A stretch of DNA of 64,000 nt from Tubiluchus corallicola (lineage: Eukaryota; Priapulida; Priapulimorpha; Priapulimorphida; Tubiluchidae): contig JAQGDQ010000560.1 in the NCBI GenBank assembly GCA_030141605.1, forward strand, positions 62,001 through 126,000, read 5' to 3'. Below are positions 22,101-53,780 of the stretch, one piece after another. How positions within the stretch are numbered: position 1 is the first letter of the stretch; every line of letters starts with the position of its first letter. The notes under the pieces were generated by a model. That model saw only the letters and a list, made by a program, of their open reading frames with translations, ran no database searches and was not told the origin of the DNA. The position numbers and the translations under genes are program-made.

Positions 22101-24161
22101 TGAAGATGAATGCGAATTCATTAACCTTGCACTATAATTATTAGTTGTTATTACTTCGTTAACGTTTTACAGTAATAACGTAAAAACTAAACACATAAAG
22201 GAAAATTGAAGTACCTTTTGATTTCTTGTTAAAATGATCAACATCATTCCACTGCAAAGGTATTCTTATGTCTGGAAAAACAAGTTATGTATAAAATTAA
22301 ACGTACTGAGAAATAATTGATTGTCATATTCTAGTAATACAGTAAGTACAACTTGGATTATCTCAGCTTAGAAATAACATAGAGAGATGAACTTGGTATC
22401 AAAATGATCCTCATGAGGTGGAGATTCAGGGCTTGTGAATAGCTGGAAAAGCTTGATTGCTGACTTATGGACGACTATGCTATGAAGCACACATTTTAAC
22501 TGAGAAATGCACATAATGATAATTATTTCGCAGAGAAATTAACAGCAAGATTATTTAATGTTTACAAATTATGAAAACACATACCAGACAGGCATATCTT
22601 TCCATTGCACGCCGCCAGTGTTGAATTTAACCTATATTAAAATATAATGCAAAATGAATAAGCATAATGTTAAGTACTTTTATAAAACGAAGGCATGCCG
22701 AGTGGTCATGGTGTGCACTTGACCTTCAAAATTAAAGGTATCAAGCCTGGCTAGGAAGTGGATGCATGACCACCAGAAAGAAAACTTCTGGGATGTTTCA
22801 CCTGCCATAGTGCTTGGGTTATTTTTTGGCTGAAGAAGGATGTACACACATACAAACATGTCTTGCACACCTCTGCCAATCTACAACTCATTTTAGAGAA
22901 TTTTCCTTGATAGCGACACAGGTCCTGGTCCAGCCACACACTAATAATTTGAGCAGGTCTTGCTGTTGAAAGTATGATTCTGCTTTCTGTGTGCCATTAT
23001 GTACACTTGACAACGCCACGCTGCCAAGCTATTTTAGTAGAAATAGTTTTAACAGCTAGTTGGAGTCTTGCCTAGTTTATTTTTTCTTGTAAGTCACTCT
23101 ATGTGCAGACTAATGCATAGTTAAGTTCATGTAAACCAAATGAAGTTACTGAATTGATACAGCAGACGATTTCGCTTTACACACGTCACGTGACGGTTGT
23201 AGTTAAGATGTGTTGCTGTGGTACACTTAACCTTTGACCTGCAGCAAACGAAACTGTGAAAAGGCTGTTTTTCACTTTTGAAAACGTGTGCAATGCTAAC
23301 GTCTATATAGAACGTTTGTGCTGTTGAAAATTACGTTCAATCGTGATGTCATCACTAGTTGGGCTTACCTGCCGTTAACTATGTTTTTAGCCTATTATTT
23401 AATTACCAGGAATATTTTGACATTATTATTGGTGTTAGAATATATACTTTTTGCCATACTTCAAAATGGGCAGTATATGAAAAATCGTCCTGCTTCTCTT
23501 TAAAGATGGCAAACTACTTACATGCTGTACGACCCTGATGATAAAACCTCTCTGTTCTTTTTACCCTGCAATTCAGACATGTATGCCAACAGCCGAGCAT
23601 TTGAAACAAGGTAGTTCTTGGCAGCCTCTAGCAGTTGTACAGGGCTGTGGCTTGCAGCAAGCAATTTTTTCGTACCGTCCAACATTCGAATCTCATGTTC
23701 TATTCGGGCCTCTATGTCACCATTCTAAAACAATGTGCAAAGTGAAAGTTAGTATGAAAAAATTTAAAAGTAAATCTGATGATTATTTTGAGTAAGTTGT
23801 AACTTTCAATTTAATTGATTGATTTTTGTATTTGTGTAAACACAATAATAACAGGTCTATTTAGAATGCAAAGCGAACGTTAGGCCTTTACTACAACCGC
23901 TGCTACTATTACTACATACTATTATTTCAGTAAAGTTAGCGTACAATAATGATGCAGTTTCGCAGAAAACCCTACCTTCAAATTTGACATTGGAATTGGG
24001 CAAGGCAAATTACACGCGGACGAAAAAACTGTACCACGGCGAACAGTTTTTGTGTATGGTTTTTGCTTTTTGTGCTTCAAAGTACCACAACTTAAAAATG
24101 ATGCTTTTCTCAACACTTTCGACCGCTTTCTACTAACAGTGGCATCTGAAATCGGCGCCAT
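9960..24161 (-). CDS. RTKN: rhotekin homologue, complete (13 coding exons, 534 aa)
   Basis: Coding exons in transcript order: 24161-23976, 23724-23522, 22631-22585, 22271-22215, 20394-20271, 18933-18801, 16275-16250, 15290-15190, 14611-14508, 13933-13805, 12311-12143, 11549-11433, 10168-9960. All joints use GT..AG, keep frame, and total 1,605 nt. Rhotekins are scaffold effectors that bind GTP-loaded Rho through the N-terminal HR1 helix pair. Seen: a basic N-terminus (1-62), HR1 (about 63-120, ARIEHEIRMLDGTKKLL), the motif CLSDIRIPLQWNDVDHFNKK (about 142-161), FAVFCLVKVGADV, a rhotekin/anillin-type middle (about 165-300), a PH domain (about 315-426) and a tail ending ETVV. An in-frame TAA directly precedes the ATG, which fixes the start. 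Length is close to the roughly 560 aa of vertebrate rhotekin. Introns are filled with transposons. It is divergent from the F-box gene. Confidence 0.93.
10172..10760. other. part of the last rhotekin intron
   Basis: Unique-looking AT-rich sequence up to the MITE at 10,761. No exon was seen. Confidence 0.5.
10761..11338. mobile_element. Tc1/mariner (Tigger-like) MITE with TA target site
   Basis: It is bounded by TA dinucleotides. Left end CGGTCAACCTCGGATATAAG; right end, reversed, CAGTCAACCTCGGGTACAAG. The interior holds two diverged tandem blocks around CCGGACCGGTGTTGG. No transposase frame. A solitary end of the same type is at 51,425-51,445. Confidence 0.8.
12143..12311 (-). CDS. RTKN: rhotekin exon 11: C-terminal half of the PH domain
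   Basis: It reads DSKVSRV..., then CYTLTTETEEDCRTWFGAIQ. The acidic loop followed by an amphipathic helix with an invariant Trp (residue 415) is the classic PH C-terminal helix. The next exon continues AWGRYCEADVVLPEPP and KSSLYEDTSI, comparable to the segment after the PH domain in rhotekins. The first PH half is on exons 14,508-14,611 and 13,805-13,933. Confidence 0.9.
12428..12803. mobile_element. MITE-like element filled with a 43-bp tandem repeat
   Basis: The ends are inverted: GGCTCGTTCAGACTAG at 12,432 and TCTGAACGAGCC at 12,790-12,801 (12-bp perfect inverted match). Between them lie about seven copies of a unit with AAAGCCGTTCACACTTGCAA and TTTACTCTCAGAGAGAACTT. The unit start resembles the element's own end. 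It is located in the rhotekin intron between exons 10 and 11. Two overlapping frames across it are artefacts. Confidence 0.8.
13040..13742. mobile_element. hAT-type element (CAGTGGCGGC ends)
   Basis: Left end CAGTGGCGGCTTGTG, right end GGGATGCCACTG. Flanks TTTAGGTG and ATTAGGTC share 6 of 8 positions, as expected for an aged 8-bp hAT duplication. A frame from the ATG at 13,449 reads MDALPPQEISSVTE and LSLHEKVAVKKRGGSTPDI and may be the remnant of a transposase N-terminus; this is inference. Relatives lie at about 21,620-21,955, 25,928-26,388 and 63,290-63,565. Confidence 0.72.
13805..13933 (-). CDS. RTKN: rhotekin exon 10: first part of the PH domain
   Basis: A 43-codon exon, phase 0 at both ends, reading ENESAAGQLYKCQLMKKC and SSSAIECLYIPIAA. 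It follows GVSGVLHIQ of exon 9 and precedes DSKVSRV of exon 11. It is the only open frame in the block and the joints are exact, but this is the least conserved-looking part of the model. Confidence 0.78.
14230..14475. repeat. degenerate short repeats and a solitary transposon end
   Basis: Related phrases such as CAGATTCCATGACAA and GGATTCCATGACAATGG recur several times. The block ends with GAGTCGTTAAGCGAAGACTT, which is the right end of the Tigger-like family seen at 26,680-27,316; no matching left end is nearby. Confidence 0.55.
15648..15839. mobile_element. short hAT MITE, about 190 bp
   Basis: Perfect 15-bp inverted ends AGGGGTGTGCAAATT / AATTTGCACACCCCT. Flanks TCATAAGT and TCATAAAT match at 7 of 8 positions. 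The interior is rich in GGGCCGC and GGGCCAC. It lies in the rhotekin intron between exons 7 and 8. Confidence 0.85.
16250..16275 (-). CDS. RTKN: rhotekin 26-nt micro-exon
   Basis: Acceptor TTTCAG and donor GTGAGT bound a 26-nt exon reading GLPDDRLD plus two bases. It joins RVKS of exon 6 to TGPKFQKLAVATFQL of exon 8 in phase. Skipping it would shift the frame. Confidence 0.8.
16433..17129. mobile_element. Tigger-like MITE, right end lost
   Basis: It starts TA/CAGTAAGTCCTCGCTTAACG. The body matches the reverse strand of 26,680-27,316 (for example the block around ACATTACTTTCTATGGAAG). The far terminus is missing where the next element begins. Confidence 0.65.
17130..18739. mobile_element. hAT-type element carrying two nested insertions
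   Basis: The ends are CAGGGATGAGAATG (17,130) and TTCTCATCCCTG (18,739). The uninterrupted relative is at 25,375-25,858 on the other strand, 484 bp long. Against that copy this one gains about 510 bp at 17,263-17,772, flanked by CCTTG on both sides, and a 616-bp Tigger-like MITE at 18,015-18,630. Subtracting both gives the same length as the relative. It lies inside the rhotekin intron between exons 6 and 7. Confidence 0.8.
18015..18630. mobile_element. Tigger-like MITE nested in the hAT element
   Basis: TA-flanked. Left end CAGTCTAGCCTCGTTATC; right end, reversed, TAGTCTAGCTACGTTATC. The uninserted site is seen near 25,485-25,500. Confidence 0.8.
18801..18933 (-). CDS. RTKN: rhotekin exon 6: middle domain
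   Basis: It reads EDVCADFNMSFEVYCCKRLD after DVFLF of exon 5. The pattern F-E-x-x-x-x-D-F-x-x-x-x-E-x-Y is shared with rhotekin and anillin middle domains. The acceptor is TTCACAG and the donor GTAAGT. Confidence 0.9.
19270..19960. repeat. inverted copy of the 3,950-4,770 element
   Basis: Shared blocks include CATGAAATGGAGATACAGGA and GATGCTTCAAAGTAG. This copy has one unit of the segment that is amplified to four at 4,331-4,532. Confidence 0.7.
20271..20394 (-). CDS. RTKN: rhotekin exon 5
   Basis: It reads GHSENFAVFCLVKVGADVRG and then DATSTDISFSDVFL. AVFCL and the TDISF motif are diagnostic of rhotekins. The acceptor CTTAG/GTCACAG was preferred over the CAG 7 nt downstream because only the former keeps phase with exon 4. 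Confidence 0.92.
20690..20910 (+). mobile_element. tRNA-derived SINE with ATT-rich tail
   Basis: The head has an A-box-like TTAGCCTTGTGGTAACGCG and a B-box-like GTCGTGAGTTCGAG. The body carries ACCAAAGACTTTAAAAATGG, and the tail runs into TTATTATTACTATTACTATT. It lies in a rhotekin intron. Confidence 0.72.
21169..21420. repeat. dispersed repeat related to 3,192-3,420
   Basis: It begins with ATTGAAAGGAAACATGCT and contains GGCACCAGTGCCTGCATTTC. No coding sign. Confidence 0.6.
21610..21955. mobile_element. partial hAT element (CAGTGGCGG family)
   Basis: It ends in GGGGGTGCTGCAGTTCCACA and GAGCCGCTACTGC, the reverse of the left end of the 13,040 element. Its other terminus was not found. Open frames across it are not gene-like. 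Confidence 0.6.
22215..22271 (-). CDS. RTKN: rhotekin exon 4
   Basis: Eighteen codons reading IRIPLQWNDVDHFNKKSK, joined to CLSD before and GHSENFAVFCL after. The IPLxWxDxxxFxxK motif is strongly conserved in rhotekins. Confidence 0.92.
22998..23240. mobile_element. MITE with GGTCAAAGGTTAAGTG ends, one end truncated
   Basis: It is the reverse-strand relative of 42,074-42,379. The intact end is CACTTAACCTTTGACC at 23,225-23,240. The other side starts in GTACACTTGACAA and lacks the terminal repeat. It lies in the second rhotekin intron. Confidence 0.75.
23522..23724 (-). CDS. RTKN: rhotekin exon 2: HR1 Rho-binding domain
   Basis: It reads NGDIEARIEHEIRMLDGTKK, LEAAKNYLVSNARLLAYMSE and then GKKNREVLSSGSYS. 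This is the antiparallel-coiled-coil HR1 repeat by which rhotekin binds RhoA. The first GGTAAA (after LQ) is not used as donor: reading through it stays open, and only the donor at 23,521 gives the right phase. Confidence 0.94.
23976..24161 (-). CDS. RTKN: rhotekin first coding exon
   Basis: Sixty-two codons from MAPISDATVSRKRSK to MSNLK, then the donor GTAGGG. It is basic and Ser/Lys-rich. TAA in frame abuts the ATG on the 5' side. The +4 base is G, but -3 is T, a moderate start context. Confidence 0.85.
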
Positions 24162-24679
24162 TTAACGTGTAATTTAGTTTAATGTTTTGCCGCTAGGCGG
24201 AGACAATAAAAACATTAACATGTGCTTGAGATGATTACCCACATTGAGTTTCTGTGCTTTATTTTATTTTTTCTTAATTTCAGTAAGATTAAATTTCTTT
24301 GCTGTGATTGATATCTACTTAACAACTAACTCTTAGTCAACCATAAAAGTTTACCTTTTATGCCACAATTTTTAATTTCTGAAAACTAAAAATCTGAAAA
24401 GGCATGACGCACAGGTGTTATGGACTTTAAAGCAGAGCAAGTACTGTGGTCTGTAGTACCACTTGAAAGGGTTGTAGAGATAAAACAAATAATTATTATA
24501 ATTAGGTTTTTTGGAAAGGTTAAAGTATCTTTAAAAATGCTTACCAAAGATGGCAGATGTTACTCGTTCTCTTTTTAATCTTTACTTCATACTTGTTATT
24601 ACTTTCTTTTTAGGGTTCACCATTTACTATTAAGTAAAACAAATTACTATACATGTAAACATCTGGAGACTGAACACAA
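24162..24679. promoter_or_regulatory. candidate bidirectional promoter
   Basis: The two start codons point away from each other across 518 bp. No classical TATA box at a convincing distance is evident. A pyrimidine-rich tract ending TTTTTAG at 24,612 could be an acceptor for a 5'-UTR intron of the F-box gene. Transcription start sites cannot be read from sequence. Confidence 0.45.
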
Positions 24680-46211
<21,532 letters not shown>

Positions 46212-46231
<20 letters not shown>

Positions 46232-48570
46232 ATAAACTATGCTAAACGTTTCAAACAGACTACGGCTGGATAAATTATGCTAAACGTTTCAAACAGACTA
46301 CGGCTGGATAAATTATGCTAAACGTTTCAAACAGACTACGGCTGGATGAATTATACTAAATGTTTCAAACAGACTATGGCTGGATAAATTATGCTAAATG
46401 TTTCAAACAGGCGGCGGCTGGATAAATTATGCTAAACGTTTCAAACAAACTGTGGCTGGATAAATTATGCTAAATGTTTCAAACAAACTGTGGCTGGATA
46501 AATTATGCTAAATGTTTCAAACAAACTACGGCTGGATAAATTATGCTAAACATTTCAAACAGACTACGTCTGGATAAATTATGCTAAACGTTTCAAACAG
46601 ACTACGGCTGGATAAATTATGCTCAACGTTTCAAACAGACTGCGGCTGGATAAATTAAGCTAAAAGTTTCAAACAGACTACGGCTGGATAAATTAAGCTA
46701 AATGTTTCAAACAGACTACGTCTGGATAAATTATGCTAAATTTTTCAAACAGACTGTGGCTGGATAAATTATGCTAAACGTTTCAGACAGACTATGTCTG
46801 GATAAATTTTGCTAAATGTTTCAAACAGACTACAGCTAAATAAATTATGCTAAACGTTTCAAACAAACTGTGGCTGGATAAATTATGCTAAATGTTTCAA
46901 ACGGACTGCATCTGGATAAATTATGCTAAACATTTCATACAGACTACGGCTGGATAAATTATGCTCAATGTTTCAAACAGACTACGGCTGGATAAATTAT
47001 GCTCAACGTTTCAAACAGACTACGTCTGGATAAATTAAGCTAAAAGTTTCAAACAGACTACGTCTGGATAAATTATGCTAAATGTTTCAAACAGACTACG
47101 GCTGGATAAATTAAGCTAAATGTTTCAAACAGACTACGTCTGGATAAATTATGCTAAATTTTTCAAACAGACTGTGGCTGGATAAATTATGCTAAACGTT
47201 TCAGACAGACTATGTCTGGATAAATTTTGCTAAATGTTTCAAACAGACTACAGCTAAATAAATTATGCTAAACGTTTCAAACAAACTGTGGCTGGATAAA
47301 TTATGCTAAATGTTTCAAACGGACTGCATCTGGATAAATTATGCTAAACATTTCATACAGACTATGGCTGGATAAATTATGCTCAATGTTTCAAACAGAC
47401 AACGGCTGGATAAATTATGCTAAACGTTTTAAACAGACTGCGGCTGGATAAATTATGCTAAACGTTTCAAACAGACTACGGCTAAATAAATTATGCTAAA
47501 CGTTTCAAACAAACTGCGGCTTGATAAATTGTGCTAAATGTTTCAAACAGACTACGGCTGGATAAATTATGCTAAAAGTTTCAAACAGACTACAGCTAAA
47601 TAAATTATGCTAAACATTTCAAACAGACTGTGGCTGGATAAATTATGCTAAACGTTTCAAACGGACTGCATCTGGATAATTTATGCTAAACATTTCATAC
47701 AGACTACGGCTGGATAAATTATGCTAAATGTTTCAAACAGACTACGGCTGGATAAATTATGCTAAACGTTTCAAACAGACTGCGGCTGGACAAATTATGC
47801 TAAACGTTTCAAACAGACTACGGCTAAATAAATTATACTAAACGTTTCAAACAGACTGTGGCTTAATAAATTATGCTAAACGTTTCAAACAGACTACGGC
47901 TGGATAAATTATGCTAAACGTTTCAAGCAGACTGTGGCTGGATAAATTGTGCTCAACGTTTTAAACAGACTACGGCTGGATAAATTATGCTAAACGTTTC
48001 AAACAGACTGCGGCTGGATAAATTATGCTAAACGTTTCCAACAGACTACGGCTAAATAAATTGTACTAAACGTTTCAAACAGACTGTGGCTTAATAAATT
48101 ATGCTAAACGTTTCAAACAGACTACGGCTGGATAAATTATGCTAAACGTTTCAAGCAGACTGTGGCTGGATAAATTGTGCTCAACGTTTTAAACAGACTG
48201 CGGCTAAATAAATTATGCTAAACGTTTCAAACAGACTGCAGCTTGATAAATTGTGCTAAATGTTTTAAACAGACAGCGTCTAAATAAATTATGCTAAACG
48301 TTTCAAACAGACTGCAGCTTGATAAATTGTGCTAAATGTTTCAAACAGACTACGGCTGGATAAATTATGCTAAACGTTTCAAACAGACTGCGGCTTAATA
48401 AATTATGTTAAACATTTCAAACAGACTGCAGCTTGATAAATTCTGCTAAATGTTTCAAACAGACTACGGCTGGATAAATTATGCTAAACGTTTCAAACAG
48501 ACTGCGGCTTAATAAATTATGTTAAACGTTTCAAACAGACTACGGATGGATAAATTATGCTAAACAATTT
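46212..48570. repeat. 38-bp minisatellite, about 62 copies
   Basis: The unit is CAAACAGACTACGGCTGGAT plus AAATTATGCTAAACGTTT. Higher-order copies: a block of about 215 bp at 46,737 recurs at 47,157 (420 bp apart), and another at about 47,815 recurs at 48,043 (228 bp apart). About a dozen units carry AATAAA. It starts inside the F-box terminal exon and probably forms or borders its 3' UTR. Confidence 0.97.
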
Positions 48571-49223
48571 TTGCTCAACGCATAGATTTAAAATTTGTAC
48601 TATGTTACAAACATGGCAAGCAAGTATTGACAGTAATAAGTTGTTTTTTTCTGTGCTATTTCCGCTGGAGTGGGTGCATTTGTAACACATCGGTAATGAT
48701 AACTGTTACTTCAATCTTTCCCACTCTAAATTTCTCTCCACAATTCCAAACTGGTACCTATATCAGCAGGGTGCATTACTAATATTGCATACTCGTGGCA
48801 GGACGGGGTCCTACTCATTATTAAGGATAACCCTACTAGATTGGCAGAGGTGTCTTCACCACGTTTAGAAGTCATACCTCCGCAAGCTACACTTTCCTGA
48901 GGTCACTCATCATTTACAGAGCGGGCTCGATGTTGCTTAACTAGGTGCACTCGTGACCATTCAGCCATGTCTGTTCAAAGTGCACTGATCACACGAGCCT
49001 ATGTATGGTGCTTAGGTACTGGATAATCATGTCTTTGGTGCCAAAACAGTATTATTATTATTTATTAATTTTCTTGTTTTTTTGTTTGTATAATTTTTGC
49101 ATATAATGAGCACTTTACTTATTTTACATGGGCATTGGATAGTTATATTACATTTATATATTTATAAAATATAGTTTATTATGGTTAAATATTATGAGCT
49201 AGGATATGAGAAGTAAAATTACG
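48571..49223. other. intergenic, no gene seen
   Basis: 48,880-48,980 has GGGCTCGATGTTGCTTAACT, related to the 58,980 region (GGGCTCAACGTTGCTTCACT). The remainder is AT-rich without exon signals. Confidence 0.45.
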
Positions 49224-49731
49224 TACAGTAGTACCTCTATTTTCGACCATAATTCGTTCCTAAAAAGTGTTTAAAAATCTATTTGGTTGAGAACTGAATC
49301 ATTTATTCTCATTAGAAATAATGTAAAAGCAAATAATCCGTTCTCAAGCACCAAATGAACTGTAAAGTATTACTAAAATGAAATATAATAATGCAAAAAT
49401 GTTTATTCAAACAGTAGATATGATATAATTGATATGAAAAACATAATAGAATTAGTTAGAAAGAAAAACATAATTGTTCCTTCATGAAAAAGCGGAGAAA
49501 AATAAACGTAGAAAGCACTTAGCGATATTAGGCGATTCAAATCTTGTGCGTGACTACACTCGGGTGCAATTGGTTACGCTCGGCTCGCCGCGCATGCATT
49601 TATCACGTATTTGGCGGTTGGTCGAGTACCGAAATTCTGGTCGAGAACAGAGACAATTTTAACTAGAATTTTCTGGTCGAAAACCGATTTGTACGGGTAC
49701 GGAGACGTTCGAAAACGGAGGTATTACTGTA
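49224..49731. mobile_element. Tc1/mariner-like MITE (ACCTC family), copy 2
   Basis: TA-flanked. Left CAGTAGTACCTCTATTTTCG, right CGAAAACGGAGGTATTACTG. About 508 bp. Confidence 0.85.
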
Positions 49732-50095
49732 TATTTGAAATTTATTGCCAAGTTTTATATGTCTGACGTACAGAAAATATTGATTACATTTAATTAGGTT
49801 TTAATATATAAGATCTGAAAACAATTTTACACATTTCTAAGATACTTTTAACGTTTTTACTTTCTTATCACGTTACTTGATATATATATGTACATGTTTA
49901 ACATTTATACATTTTTGCATGTTTAAATAGACCTACTTGAAATTGTTTATGACTTTTTAAATTCAAAAATTAATGTATCGACAATTGCATGTAAGTGTCT
50001 TCGTAAATTTTGTTTTCACTTGTTGTATGTAGTCTTATTTAAACATTCATATGTTTAGAATGTAGTAATATTGGCTCAGTTTGGCAGTCTTTCCT

Positions 50096-50638
50096 TTAAA
50101 GGAAGACCGGATGTTTGTTTAGACGCAATCTTCTTTTAATTTACTGTCCAAAATATACATTTTCTTGCCTATAAAAGTTAGCAATTGTTCCTTATATTTG
50201 AATAATTAGTTAATTAACGGCAACCAAACACAGCTATTGCTTGCGTCTGAAACTAACCACAGTTTGTGCAATGGCAGGCATCTTTCCTTGCGCGTCAAGG
50301 ACATTTGCATAAGTGTTACTGCTTAAAACGTGTGATGTCACGAAAATGAGCTCAACATTATATGACGTCAGAAACTAACACAAGCAGTTCATGATCATGG
50401 TTATCACGGTACCCCCTTCTATTCTTCAGCTAAGCGAATGTGACAAAAAGGTACTGTTGCCAATCTTATTAGATTCACTGAGCCGCGCATAGCTTTGGAA
50501 GTTTAACGAAATCTGAGTATCCGAGGTAATTAATATTTAATCTAAGCCTTGATTTAAAATAAGCTATTGTAGTTTTCAGTATTTTAGAGCATTCTTTATT
50601 CTGAATTAATGTTACACAAACATCCGGTTTTCCTTTAA
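50096..50638. mobile_element. TTAA-flanked MITE, copy 1
   Basis: 543 bp including TTAA at both sides. Left AGGAAGACCGGATGTTTG; right end, reversed, AGGAAAACCGGATGTTTG (17 of 18 match). No open frame. The TTAA flank suggests piggyBac-type mobilisation. It closely resembles 53,781-54,334. Confidence 0.82.
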
Positions 50639-50917
50639 TGTAGGTTCAGTGTAAATTTTATAACGTTTATAAGTTTAATATACCGTTTTCATCTCAGCAA
50701 TGAAGTCCTGTTTTTGCCTTTTTACTATTTTATAGATTTATTTATTCATTTTGATTTATTTATTCGTCCATTTAGCACATACAAAAATAAAAGTTATAAA
50801 ATTACTAATAAACAATGCATTGCCGTACTATGAGCAGAAGAAATTAACTTATGAGCTAAGATCAACATGCATAAGACTAAATTAATGACAAATAAACAAC
50901 AACAACAAATATGTTAA

Positions 50918-51112
50918 ATGGAGCGAAGCAAACAGATGCGAGAAAACGATAATGACTACATTGATGGTGATGATGATGACAGCGATGGTGACATTAATGC
51001 TGATGAGAATGGTGATAGTGATGACGACCATGGTGATATTAATGCTGATCACAATGGTGATGGTGATGACAATGATAATGAATTGATGCTAATGCTGATA
51101 ATGCTTCGTTAG
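50918..51112. repeat. GATGGTGAT-type low-complexity tract
   Basis: GATGATGATGACAGCGATGG and related triplets. It translates as an Asp/Asn-rich 64-codon frame, with no splice or homology support. Confidence 0.7.
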
Positions 51113-51587
51113 AATAAACCTTCATCATAATGGACTAACTATGGATGAAGGTAGTTCACAATAAGAAAGTCATATGCATACATGACTGTTTACGTATAAA
51201 ATAATGTGGAAGTTGTAGCCTCTGAAATTCAAAGGGGGGTCTTCTGCCCCACTCGCTGCACCAGAAGGCACTGACACTACAGGACTACAATAATGATTAC
51301 CGCATTATTTTAATGTGTACAGTAAATGCAGGTTAAACGGCATAGCAGTTTTAATGGAGTGGCATTTGAGGTTGAGCCCCTTTCGAAAATCTGCGCACAT
51401 CACTGGAAGAGACAACAGTAATTACAGTCAACCTCGAGTATAAGGTACTTGCTTATAATTAATAATGACCACGCAGTAACTAGGCTAACAGTGTTTCTAA
51501 TACACCACAGGTAATTGCTTAATCTGCTCTCTACATAAACAACCATGAATTTGCAGGGACAAAACTATTAGCCTAGGGCGTGGTGGT

Positions 51588-51650
51588 AATAATAATAATA
51601 ATAATAATAATAACAACAACAACAACAACAATAATAATAGAATAATAGTA
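51588..51650. repeat. (AAT)n/(AAC)n microsatellite
   Basis: About 20 triplets, AATAATAAT followed by AACAACAAC and AATAATAAT. Confidence 0.95.
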
Positions 51651-52194
51651 ATATTATTCTCTTCTAAAGAACTTCGTGCCAATTTCTAAAAATTTAATTT
51701 TGCAAAAAAGGACTCGTCCCTTCAGATGGGTCATACCACAAGCTTCTCGGAGCTCGCTACTCCATGCAGCATTTTATGGTATACTGTACAGCCATATAAC
51801 TAATCATACAATATCTACCATCTATCGGCTATCGTACTTAGTATTGTGCGTACTCTACAGTTCCATCCGATGGAGGTGTGTCTACCAAGAGCCCTGTGGT
51901 ATGACCAGTTATTCTCTCAGAGATGCCATCCCCACTTATTACAGAAGCAAAAACTTATTTATATATAAACTTACTTTCCTCAAACAGTTTGTGGTACGTT
52001 AGAATTGTTTATCATTGTTTTCTACACGCATTTGAAACTTTATTCACGTGGCGACATCTCTTGGTTACGAGTTACATATGAACTCACGATTCCAGAACTG
52101 TTTGTGGTGCGTTACAGTAGCTTAGTATTGGTTGCTACGTATTTTGAAATTTTATTCGTGTGGCGACATCTCTGAGTTAAAGTTCTATTTGTGC

Positions 52195-52402
52195 GCGCAT
52201 TGGTAAGGCTTTCTGCTAAGTGATGACGTCATTTGTTTTGGTAGCGCAACAAGTAAGGTCTTGGTCTGCAGATCGCATGGTTACGAGTTCAAATCTCGCG
52301 AAAAGTGTATTTTAAAAATTCGTTAACAGTTAGTGAAACTTTGTTTTCTATAATACCAGTCATGTTAATTGTGTCCCCATTTATTGAAATAAATAAATAA
52401 AA
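52195..52402 (+). mobile_element. tRNA-derived SINE
   Basis: A-box-like TAGCGCAACAAGTAAGG, B-box-like GGTTACGAGTTCAAATCTC, a short body, and the tail AAATAAATAAATAAAAAAA. Confidence 0.7.
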
Positions 52403-52599
52403 AAAATTCAAAATAAATCAATCGAATAAACCTGTAATTACAGACTGGTATTTACTGACATTTAATTATTAAAACACCAACGTGGTTTATTACGTGCAGA
52501 GAGCCAATTGTTTTATTAAGAGGTTCAAAAACTGTTCTGCTGGTGTGAAGGAGAAGACTTTTTCTACGATTTGGTACACAATTTTATTGCAATAGTCTC

Positions 52600-52788
52600 T
52601 GGTTTAATCACGGAAACTTAGCAATACTTGTGAGAATGTGATAGCTTTGCTAAGTTTGAGCGATACTTGTGAGAATGTGATAGCTTTGCTAGGTTTTAGC
52701 AATACTTGTGAGAATGTGATAGCTTTGCTAGGTTTCAGCAATACTTGCGAGAATGTGATAGCTTTGCTAAGTTTGAGCAATACTTATA
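52600..52788. repeat. 39-bp minisatellite, left part
   Basis: The unit is TTTGAGCAATACTTGTGAGA plus ATGTGATAGCTTTGCTAAG, nearly five copies. It resumes at 53,572 after a LINE insertion. Confidence 0.93.
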
Positions 52789-53571
52789 TATATATATAAT
52801 AATCTTTATTTGCCATTAAAAACATTGATAATCACTGATAAAAACTTTATAGAGATAATCAATCAGTGTTAGTTAATAAAAACTTACACTGCTGAAGGCA
52901 AATGCGTCAGTGCAATCTAAACTACTGTGCAGTAATGACGAATAAAATCAAACATATTTACAACTATACACAAAAAAATATAAAAAAAACTATGATTTAA
53001 TTTATATGGCCGTGGGTATATGAATTCGGAATTAGTGTGTATGTTGTCGTACTGGTGTGATGGTATTTCATATCTGGTTAATATTAGTGATTTTAATTTT
53101 GTTTTAAATGCTGATAGGGACTTGATTTGTTTAACCTGTAATGGTAGAGAATTCCAAAGTAAAATTGCTTGTTTGATTACAGAGTTCGTTCCATAGTGGG
53201 TATTTGTCCTAATTTGTTTTAGATTGAATGTTCTGGAATTAACGATAGGATTTGGAAAAAAGGTAAATCTGTTATTCTGGAATGGTTTGCTGATGTTGTT
53301 AATGTATTTAAATATAAAAAGCAGAGTAAAATATTCTTTGTGTGCTTCAATGATTGGGAATTTTAAAGTTTTTCTCAGGTTAGTTGTTGAAGCTTTGAAT
53401 TTTTGTCTACCTGCCTTGTGTTTGTATGAGTACCCAGCTATCAATCTCAACGCATAGTTTTGAAGGAGATTTAATTTTAAGTAATTTTCTCTTTTGGTTT
53501 TTTGAAGTAGCGTACATCCATATAAGAAGTGTGGTAGAACTAAAGTTTTATATATTAGTGTTTTAGTTTCA
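52789..53571 (-). mobile_element. 5'-truncated LINE inserted in the 39-bp array
   Basis: On the minus strand the translation reads TLIYKTLVLPHFLYGCTLLQ, then NYALRLIAGYSYKHKAGRQK, then YGTNSVIKQAILLWNSLP and SAFKTKLKSL: the end of a non-LTR reverse transcriptase. The frame stays open for 177 codons from the first Met, so the copy is fairly young. The 3' end is GGCAAATAAAGATTATTATA with (TA)n. ACTT flanks both ends. Confidence 0.88.
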
Positions 53572-53700
53572 CACTTGTGAGAATGTGATAGCTTTGCTAA
53601 GTTTGAGCGATACTTGTGAGAATGTGATAGCTTTGCTAAGTTAGAGCAATACTTGTGAGAATGTGATAGTTTTGCTAAGTTTGAGCAATGCTTTGATAAA
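53572..53700. repeat. 39-bp minisatellite, right part
   Basis: About three more units in register with 52,600-52,788. Confidence 0.92.
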
Positions 53701-53780
53701 ATAAATTGTTGTGTATTGTTACTTGTTTTTGTACCCCTTGCGAAACGTTATCTTCTGCCGTATATGTGTAGAGAACATTG

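Noticed and set aside
22585-22631. Frame VKFNTGGVQWKDMPV as the exon frame
   Set aside because: It looked similar to the WKD motif, but it gives a stop at the next joint; the frame LNSTLAACNGKICLS joins exons 2 and 4 exactly.
50918-51112. Asp-rich 64-codon frame
   Set aside because: GATGGTGAT-type simple repeat, no exon signals.
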